NCBI RefSeq assembly: GCF_000348905.1 | Contig: NZ_AOFT01000001.1 | Span: 310,001-374,000, forward strand | Direction of reading: 5' to 3' | Origin: Bhargavaea cecembensis DSE10 | Lineage (GTDB): Bacteria > Bacillota > Bacilli > Bacillales_A > Planococcaceae | DNA length: 64,000 nt | Shown here: positions 59,071 to 64,000 of the stretch, piece after piece | How the letters are laid out: each line of letters begins with the position of its first letter | Numbering within the stretch: the first letter of the stretch is position 1 | The notes under the pieces: model-generated | The model's database searches: none | The model's input: the letters and a program-made list of their open reading frames with translations, nothing else | Told to the model about the DNA's origin: nothing | Made by a program: the position numbers and the translations under genes

Positions 59071-59085
59071 TTAGAATGATTTTAA
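59071..59085 (+). promoter_or_regulatory. PerR-like box upstream of spx
   Basis: TTAGAATGATTTTAA matches 13 of 15 bases of the PerR consensus TTATAATNATTATAA. It lies just after the expected transcription start from the TATAAT at 59046, a repressor position. PerR also controls a spx promoter in B. subtilis. Confidence 0.6.
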
Positions 59086-59139
59086 TCAGATAAATTCAAA
59101 CAGATTCCAACTTCCTACCATTGAAAGGACGTGTTGTGG

Positions 59140-59538
59140 ATGAGCGTGACCCTCTTTACATCACCTAGCTGTACTTCCTGCCGGAAAGCGAAAGCCTGGC
59201 TTGAAGAACATGAGATTCCATATACGGAACGGAATATTTTTTCCGAATCCCTGACAATCGATGAAATCAAACAGATCCTCCGCATGACGGAGGACGGGAC
59301 GGATGAAATCATCTCGACCCGTTCGAAAATCTTTCAGAAGCTTGATGTCGATCTGGAGAGCCTTCCTCTCCATGAGCTCTACGAACTGATCCAGGAACAC
59401 CCGGGCCTTCTCAGAAGGCCGATCATCCTGGACGACAAACGACTTCAGGTCGGTTATAACGAGGATGAAATCAGGCGGTTCCTTCCGCGTAAGGTGAGGG
59501 CGTATCAGCTCCTAGAAGCGCAGCGGATGGTCAACTGA
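59140..59538 (+). CDS. spx: Redox-sensing transcriptional regulator Spx
   Basis: A 132-residue ArsC-fold protein that binds the alpha subunit of RNA polymerase under disulfide stress. The redox switch CTSC is at residues 10-13, '[13 protein letters not shown]' includes the conserved Arg near 52, and '[19 protein letters not shown]' is the C-terminal ClpXP/YjbH-controlled part. Nearly every position agrees with B. subtilis Spx. The start at 59140 is preferred to the frame start nine bases earlier. mecA follows, as in Bacillus. Confidence 0.97.
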   Translation: MSVTLFTSPSCTSCRKAKAWLEEHEIPYTERNIFSESLTIDEIKQILRMTEDGTDEIISTRSKIFQKLDVDLESLPLHELYELIQEHPGLLRRPIILDDKRLQVGYNEDEIRRFLPRKVRAYQLLEAQRMVN

Positions 59539-59547
59539 GAAAAAATT

Positions 59548-59592
59548 GACTGACGGGGATGTTCCGAATGACCTGTCAGTCTTTTTCGTTTT
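59548..59592 (+). terminator. Rho-independent terminator of spx
   Basis: GACTGAC / GTCAGTC hairpin with CTTTTTCGTTTTTTT. Confidence 0.8.
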
Positions 59593-59776
59593 TTTCTCTT
59601 GCTTTCCTGCATCCTGTCCCATACAATGCTAATACTACAAGCAGCCGCTCCGTCTGGACACGCCTTTCCAGATTTGAAGGTGACGGCATATACTGACATC
59701 AGGACACTTGCTATCGGCGGATTGCATTGTCACACCCTGTTTACGGAGGATACCGTCGGAAGGGAGAGGTGTAAAC

Positions 59777-60436
59777 ATGGAAATCGAACGCATCAATGAA
59801 AATACTGTAAAGTTTTTCATTTCGTATATTGATATCGAAGAGCGCGGGTTCACCCGCGACGAAATCTGGTACAATCGCGACCGCAGCGAAGAGCTGTTCT
59901 GGGAGATGATGGAGGAAGTCGACGAAGAAGCGGATTTCACCATCGAAGGTCCGCTGTGGATCCAGGTCCATGCAATGGATAAGGGGCTCGAAGTGACCGT
60001 GACCCGTGCCCAGGTGACCCGTGACGGGAAACAGCTGGAGCCGCCATTTGGCCAGGAGGGAAGACGGATGTTCCAGGAGGATGAATCCTCTTACGCCGAC
60101 CTCCAGAACCTCGACCAGTACGTTCCAGGTTTCCGTCAGGAAGAGGACGACTGGGAGGACGCAACTTTCCTTGTCGGAGAATTTGATGACCTGATCCCGC
60201 TGTCGCAGATCCTGAAGGAAGAAGCACTGCGGACTTCGCTGCACCTGTTTGAGGACAGCTACTATCTCCATGTGGGCTTTGACGGCCTGGCTGGCGATGA
60301 AGAGGACCTCGACGACGTGGTCAGCGTGCTGACAGAGTATCTGCAGCGGACAAATGTCACGATTCACCGGATTGAGGAGTATGGAAAGACGATCATTGCC
60401 GAAGATGTATTTGGCACAATTGCCGAACACTTCTGA
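59777..60436 (+). CDS. mecA: ClpC adaptor protein MecA
   Basis: A 219-residue adaptor that delivers ComK and other targets to ClpCP. The N-terminal target-binding domain is 'MEIERINENTVKFFISYIDIEERGFTRDEIWYNRDRSEELFWEMMEEV'. An acidic linker (about 85-125) joins the C-terminal ClpC-binding domain ('FDDLIPLSQILKEEALRTSLHLFEDSYYLHVGF'). The start at 59777 follows GGGAGAGG. It holds competence low, and lies next to coiA. Confidence 0.96.
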   Translation: MEIERINENTVKFFISYIDIEERGFTRDEIWYNRDRSEELFWEMMEEVDEEADFTIEGPLWIQVHAMDKGLEVTVTRAQVTRDGKQLEPPFGQEGRRMFQEDESSYADLQNLDQYVPGFRQEEDDWEDATFLVGEFDDLIPLSQILKEEALRTSLHLFEDSYYLHVGFDGLAGDEEDLDDVVSVLTEYLQRTNVTIHRIEEYGKTIIAEDVFGTIAEHF

Positions 60437-60443
60437 TTCCCTG

Positions 60444-60475
60444 GCTGTACGGAACTACCGTGCAGCTTTTTCTTT
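60444..60475 (+). terminator. Rho-independent terminator of mecA
   Basis: GCTGTACGG-AACTA-CCGTGCAGC followed by TTTTTCTTTT. Confidence 0.85.
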
Positions 60476-60499
60476 TGGCCAAAATCGGCAACCCATGAT

Positions 60500-60538
60500 G
60501 AAAAGATGCGGATTGATCAAATTCGCATCTTTTTATTT
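60500..60538 (+). terminator. Second hairpin-T between mecA and coiA
   Basis: AAAAGATGCG / CGCATCTTTT hairpin then TTATTTTG. It lies 30 bases after the mecA terminator and insulates coiA. Confidence 0.7.
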
Positions 60539-60557
60539 TGTGGCCATAATTGGCGGC

Positions 60558-60570
60558 AAAATTTGATTTT
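60558..60570 (+). promoter_or_regulatory. Possible ComK AT-box upstream of coiA
   Basis: AAAA-TTTGA-TTTT fits one ComK AT-box exactly. A partner box at the usual 8-, 18- or 31-bp spacing is poor, so support is weak. Confidence 0.3.
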
Positions 60571-60686
60571 GAGAACATAACCGATGACAAATTTTAAAAA
60601 TGACATTCTGTGCGGATAAAGGGCGAGTTGCCCAACGATGTGAAGGCGCTTACAATTGACGGAAAGAAAGGGGGAACGGTCAGAAT

Positions 60687-61835
60687 ATGTTGGCGGCCAT
60701 CTTGGAAAACGAGGTTCAGATCATCATCACCCAGAATATGACGAGGGAAACGCTCCACCAGCTGAAAAACAAGCACCTTTTCCGATGTCCGCAGTGCCGC
60801 GGCAAGATGTGGCTGAAAATCGGGGATGTCCGGATTCCGCATTTTGCCCATGCGGCGAGAAGTGATTGCAGGCGGATGTTTTCGGAAGGGGAGACGCCTG
60901 CCCATCTGGCGGGCAAACAGCAGCTTTACGAGATGTTCACCGGACTTGGGCTCAGGACCGGCATGGAGACGGCTCTGACACCCATCGGCCAGCGTCCCGA
61001 CCTGCTCGTCGAATTTGACGGCAGGGCGCATGCCATCGAGTTTCAGTGCAGCCGGATCCCGCCGGCGATTGTCCGCAATCGTACAAGGGGGTATGAAGGG
61101 GCAGGGATCATTCCTCACTGGATTCCGTCAGCGCCTGAAAGCTGGAGCTCGACGGGCCAGCCGGTCAGGACACTGTCAATACCCGAGTTTCTGCAGCTGT
61201 TCATCCGCCGGGATGCGAAAAACGGACACTTCCTGATGACTTACGACCCGGTGACAAGGCATTTCTATTATTTTGTCCATCCGATGCACATCAGCGGCAA
61301 CACATTCCTTGGCAAGATGGTCGCCATTCCCTATACATTGCAGGGCTTTCCGTTTGCCGTCCCATCCCCCATTGATGAAGAAACCTTCGCAGCATACATG
61401 AGGATCTACTCATCAAGGCGCAAGTCCTATCTGAAGCGGCGGGTCCTGAGCAATCGTAAAGGGATCCGTGACCCATTGCTGAGAGCCTGCTATGAGAACC
61501 GGATCCACCCCGACCAGCTGCCTCCCCTGATCGGTGTCCCGACTTACGGAGCGTCCGCCTTCAAGGAACATGACGCAGAATGGCAGGCACAGTTCGTCTT
61601 TTTTGCCTTTGGCGCAGGGATAGGCGACACGGAAAGTTCTGACGTGGTCGGTGAGTTTCTGAGGCGCGTTCCGGCTGAAAGAGGAGACGGATTTGCTGCT
61701 GTTTCCGCCTATCTTCAATTCCTTGAGGCATCCGGCATCACAGGACTTCAGGACATCCTCGACTGCCTTGAACTGCCCGAGCGCGCCATCAGATATCTCT
61801 GGAAAGAATTCCTTGCAAGCGATAGTGAATATTGA
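60687..61835 (+). CDS. coiA: Competence protein CoiA
   Basis: A 382-residue protein of the CoiA family, induced in competent cells and needed for recombination of incoming DNA. An N-terminal zinc-type pair (FRCPQCRGK, then 'IPHFAHAARSDCR') precedes the nuclease-like core 'RPDLLVEFDGRAHAIEFQCSRI', which has the spaced Asp, Glu and Gln of a PD-(D/E)xK fold. The C-terminal half is poorly conserved. The start at 60687 follows AAAGGGGGAA. Position between mecA and pepF matches B. subtilis yjbF. Confidence 0.9.
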   Translation: MLAAILENEVQIIITQNMTRETLHQLKNKHLFRCPQCRGKMWLKIGDVRIPHFAHAARSDCRRMFSEGETPAHLAGKQQLYEMFTGLGLRTGMETALTPIGQRPDLLVEFDGRAHAIEFQCSRIPPAIVRNRTRGYEGAGIIPHWIPSAPESWSSTGQPVRTLSIPEFLQLFIRRDAKNGHFLMTYDPVTRHFYYFVHPMHISGNTFLGKMVAIPYTLQGFPFAVPSPIDEETFAAYMRIYSSRRKSYLKRRVLSNRKGIRDPLLRACYENRIHPDQLPPLIGVPTYGASAFKEHDAEWQAQFVFFAFGAGIGDTESSDVVGEFLRRVPAERGDGFAAVSAYLQFLEASGITGLQDILDCLELPERAIRYLWKEFLASDSEY

Positions 61836-61883
61836 GAAAATGTTCTTGAGTTTATTTTGGCTATCGAAGGAAGGAGCAATCCA

Positions 61884-63698
61884 ATGACGACCGACCCGAA
61901 AAACGATGTGCTGACAAGAGACCAGGTCACAGTTGAAGAAACATGGCGGCTTGAAGATATTTTTGCATCCGATGAGCTGTGGGATGAAGAATATAAAGCG
62001 ATTGTAGTCCTTGCGGAGAAAGCGGATTCATTCCGCGGAACACTCGGAAATGGTCCAAAAGAGCTGCTTGCCGCACTGCAATATCGCGACGAGATTTCCG
62101 AGCGGCTTCAGCGGCTGTATACCTATTCACACATGCGTTACGACCAGGACACCGCAAACAGCACTTACCAGGCGATGGACAGCCGCGCAAAGTCGCTGTA
62201 CGTCAAAGTCTCGACGAGCCTTTCCTATCTCGTTCCTGAACTGCTATCGATTGAAGAAGGGGAGCTGAACCGCTTCATCGAAGAAGAGGACGGGCTGAAG
62301 ATCTACCGGCATGCCCTTGAGGAAGTGAACCGCCAGCGCCCTCACGTCCTTCCGGCAGAGCAGGAAGCGCTTCTCGCCCAATTTTCCGAAGTGGCGAACG
62401 CATCCTCGGAGACGTTCGGAATGCTCAACAATGCCGACCTTGAGTTTCCGACGATCGAAGATGAGAAGGGGAACGAGGTCAAGCTCACCCATGGCCGCTA
62501 CACGACATTCCTGGAAAGCAGCAGCCCTTCAGTCAGGGAAGCCGCATTCCGCGCCATGTACGGCACGTATGGGCAGTTCCGCAACACGTTTGCCTCCACA
62601 TTGTCCGGCGAGATCAAGTCCAACAACGTCAATGCGCGGATCCGGAACTATACTTCCGCCCGGGAAGCTGCGCTTTCGAACAATCATATCCCTGAAGCCG
62701 TCTACGACAATCTTGTCTCGACCATCAATGACAATCTTCATCTGCTGCACAAATATGTCGCACTGAGAAAAAAGGTCCTCGGCCTCGATGAGCTGCATAT
62801 GTGGGACCTCTACACGCCGCTGGTCAAGGATGTCGACATGAAAGTGCCGTATGAGGATGCCAAAACGATGATGCTCGAAGGCCTGGCTCCGCTTGGGGAC
62901 GAGTATGCCGAGATCCTGAAGGAAGGACTCGACAACCGATGGGTGGACGTCCGAGAAAACAAGGGCAAGCGCTCGGGGGCTTATTCGTCCGGATCCTACG
63001 GAACCAATCCGTACATCCTGATGAACTGGCAGGACAATGTGAACAACCTGTTTACCCTGGCACATGAGTTCGGCCATAGTGTCCACAGCTACTACACGCG
63101 AAAGTATCAGCCGTTTGTGTATGGCGACTATACCATCTTTGTGGCGGAGGTCGCCTCGACCTGCAATGAAGCTCTTCTGAACGACCATCTTCTGAAAACG
63201 CTGGATGATGAGCAGAAGAAAATCTATCTCCTGAACCACTGGCTGGAAGGCTTCCGCGGCACGGTGTTCCGCCAGACGATGTTTGCGGAATTTGAACATG
63301 CCCTCCATCAGCTGGACCAGCAGGGAGTCGCACTCACTGCCGATAAACTGACGGAAGTGTATTACGGGCTCAACAAGAAGTACTTCGGCGATGACATCAT
63401 CGTCGATGAGGAAATCGGCCTCGAGTGGGCACGAATTCCGCACTTCTACTATAACTACTACGTTTACCAGTATGCGACAGGCTACAGCGCTGCTGTCGCC
63501 CTCAGCAACAAGATCCTGGAGGAAGGCGAGCCGGCGGTCGAGCGCTACATCAACCGCTTCCTGAAGGCAGGCTCCTCGGATTACCCGATTGACGTTCTGA
63601 AACAGGCAGGCGTTGACATGACCTCCAGCCAGCCGATCGAAGAAGCCTGCAGGGCATTCGGCGAAAAACTCGATGAACTGGAAAAGCTGCTCGGCTGA
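61884..63698 (+). CDS. pepF: Oligoendopeptidase F
   Basis: A 604-residue M3B metallopeptidase. The zinc site is 'FTLAHEFGHSVHSYY' (HExxH) with the third ligand Glu in 'VAEVASTCNEALL'. It cuts oligopeptides in the cytoplasm, in line with the oligopeptide importer upstream. The start 'MTTDPKNDVLTRDQ' at 61884 follows AAGGAAGGAG. B. subtilis yjbG/pepF lies in the same position after coiA. Confidence 0.95.
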   Translation: MTTDPKNDVLTRDQVTVEETWRLEDIFASDELWDEEYKAIVVLAEKADSFRGTLGNGPKELLAALQYRDEISERLQRLYTYSHMRYDQDTANSTYQAMDSRAKSLYVKVSTSLSYLVPELLSIEEGELNRFIEEEDGLKIYRHALEEVNRQRPHVLPAEQEALLAQFSEVANASSETFGMLNNADLEFPTIEDEKGNEVKLTHGRYTTFLESSSPSVREAAFRAMYGTYGQFRNTFASTLSGEIKSNNVNARIRNYTSAREAALSNNHIPEAVYDNLVSTINDNLHLLHKYVALRKKVLGLDELHMWDLYTPLVKDVDMKVPYEDAKTMMLEGLAPLGDEYAEILKEGLDNRWVDVRENKGKRSGAYSSGSYGTNPYILMNWQDNVNNLFTLAHEFGHSVHSYYTRKYQPFVYGDYTIFVAEVASTCNEALLNDHLLKTLDDEQKKIYLLNHWLEGFRGTVFRQTMFAEFEHALHQLDQQGVALTADKLTEVYYGLNKKYFGDDIIVDEEIGLEWARIPHFYYNYYVYQYATGYSAAVALSNKILEEGEPAVERYINRFLKAGSSDYPIDVLKQAGVDMTSSQPIEEACRAFGEKLDELEKLLG

Positions 63699-63757
63699 TC
63701 ATGCCTTCAGAGTGTAGACAAAATGGGGCTGTCCCAAAGCTAGTCTAAAGAAAACAG

Positions 63758-63903
63758 CAAACGGCACGGACTCTGCTGACCAACGCTTTCGCTTTTGGTC
63801 GCAAAAGTGGTCGCTTACCGCAGGCCGGGGCCGAGCCCCGCGTGAAGCGGGTCTCGACTGCCCGGCTCTTCCTGCAGGTGTCTCCCGGCGTCCGTGCCGT
63901 TTG
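63758..63903. repeat. Dispersed GC-rich intergenic repeat, copy 2, bounded by 14-bp inverted repeats
   Basis: A 146-bp element with perfect terminal inverted repeats CAAACGGCACGGAC (63758-63771) and GTCCGTGCCGTTTG (63890-63903). Inside are CAACGCTTTCGCTTTT, shared with 4995-5010, and the inverted form of the 'GAGACACCTGC' string seen near 4925. The flank carries TGTAGACAAA (63714-63723), also present at 5108-5117. No coding frame is credible. Beyond 63904 to the window end I see no gene. Confidence 0.65.
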
Positions 63904-64000
63904 TCATACAATGTCCAGAGGTTGTGTTCTCAGACAGCACCGTTATGTCTGTTTGCGGATATTGCGCGTGTGTGTCCTTTCTTTGGATGATGGGGCGCCG

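Noticed and set aside
63699-63911. Minus-strand 70-residue frame after pepF
   Set aside because: It lies inside the inverted-repeat element and has repeat-derived composition; no gene signals.

Overview
The window is chromosomal DNA from a low-complexity-gene-order Firmicute with fairly high GC for the group. Gene content and order (degSU-comF-hpf-secA-prfB-ftsEX-ctpB-minJ-csbA; addBA-yisKL; yitVW; yjzD-fabHF-app-trpS-spx-mecA-coiA-pepF) follow Bacillus subtilis blocks, but with GC-rich codons, a SecA2/SlaP S-layer export pair and no flagellar genes between comFC and hpf. This points to a Planococcaceae member (Bhargavaea-like is my best guess, by inference only). No prophage, integrative element, CRISPR array, rRNA or tRNA gene was found. 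The window is almost entirely core genome.

Layout. 1-8 kb: slaP-secA2 (minus), tagO (plus), an IS1182-type transposase remnant, a dispersed repeat, two tandem LytR-CpsA-Psr (LCP) ligases and yvyE (minus). Together secA2/slaP, tagO and the LCP pair look like a cell-wall-polymer and S-layer assembly locus. 8-18.4 kb: degS-degU, a lipoprotein, degV, comFA-comFC, hpf, secA and prfB, the last with a complete programmed +1 frameshift site. 18.5-26.8 kb: cytochrome c551, ftsE-ftsX with a coiled-coil M23 hydrolase directly downstream, a membrane protein with a TlpA thioredoxin, ctpB, minJ and csbA. 26.8-38.5 kb: azlCD (minus), a TVP38 protein, addB-addA behind a LexA-like box, a DUF418 protein, yisK and yisL. 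38.5-43.5 kb: an eight-unit 21-bp tandem repeat, a membrane-anchored GH13 protein that has lost its catalytic residues, then CoA-disulfide reductase, DegV and HAD genes (minus).

43.6-49.7 kb: yitV, yitW, a ClpB that lacks its N-terminal domain and is preceded by two CtsR operators, yjzD, and fabH-fabF behind a FapR operator. 49.7-57.5 kb: the appDFABC oligopeptide importer and trpS with a tryptophan T-box leader. 57.5-64 kb: a DUF4015 glycosidase-like protein, spx behind a PerR-like box, mecA, coiA, pepF, and a second copy of the dispersed repeat bounded by 14-bp inverted repeats.

No convincing undescribed multi-gene system was seen. The items most worth a second look are the GH13 pseudoenzyme, the N-domain-less CtsR-controlled ClpB, the FtsEX-M23 hydrolase module, the LexA-like box at addBA, the 21-bp repeat, and the inverted-repeat-bounded intergenic element at the right end.
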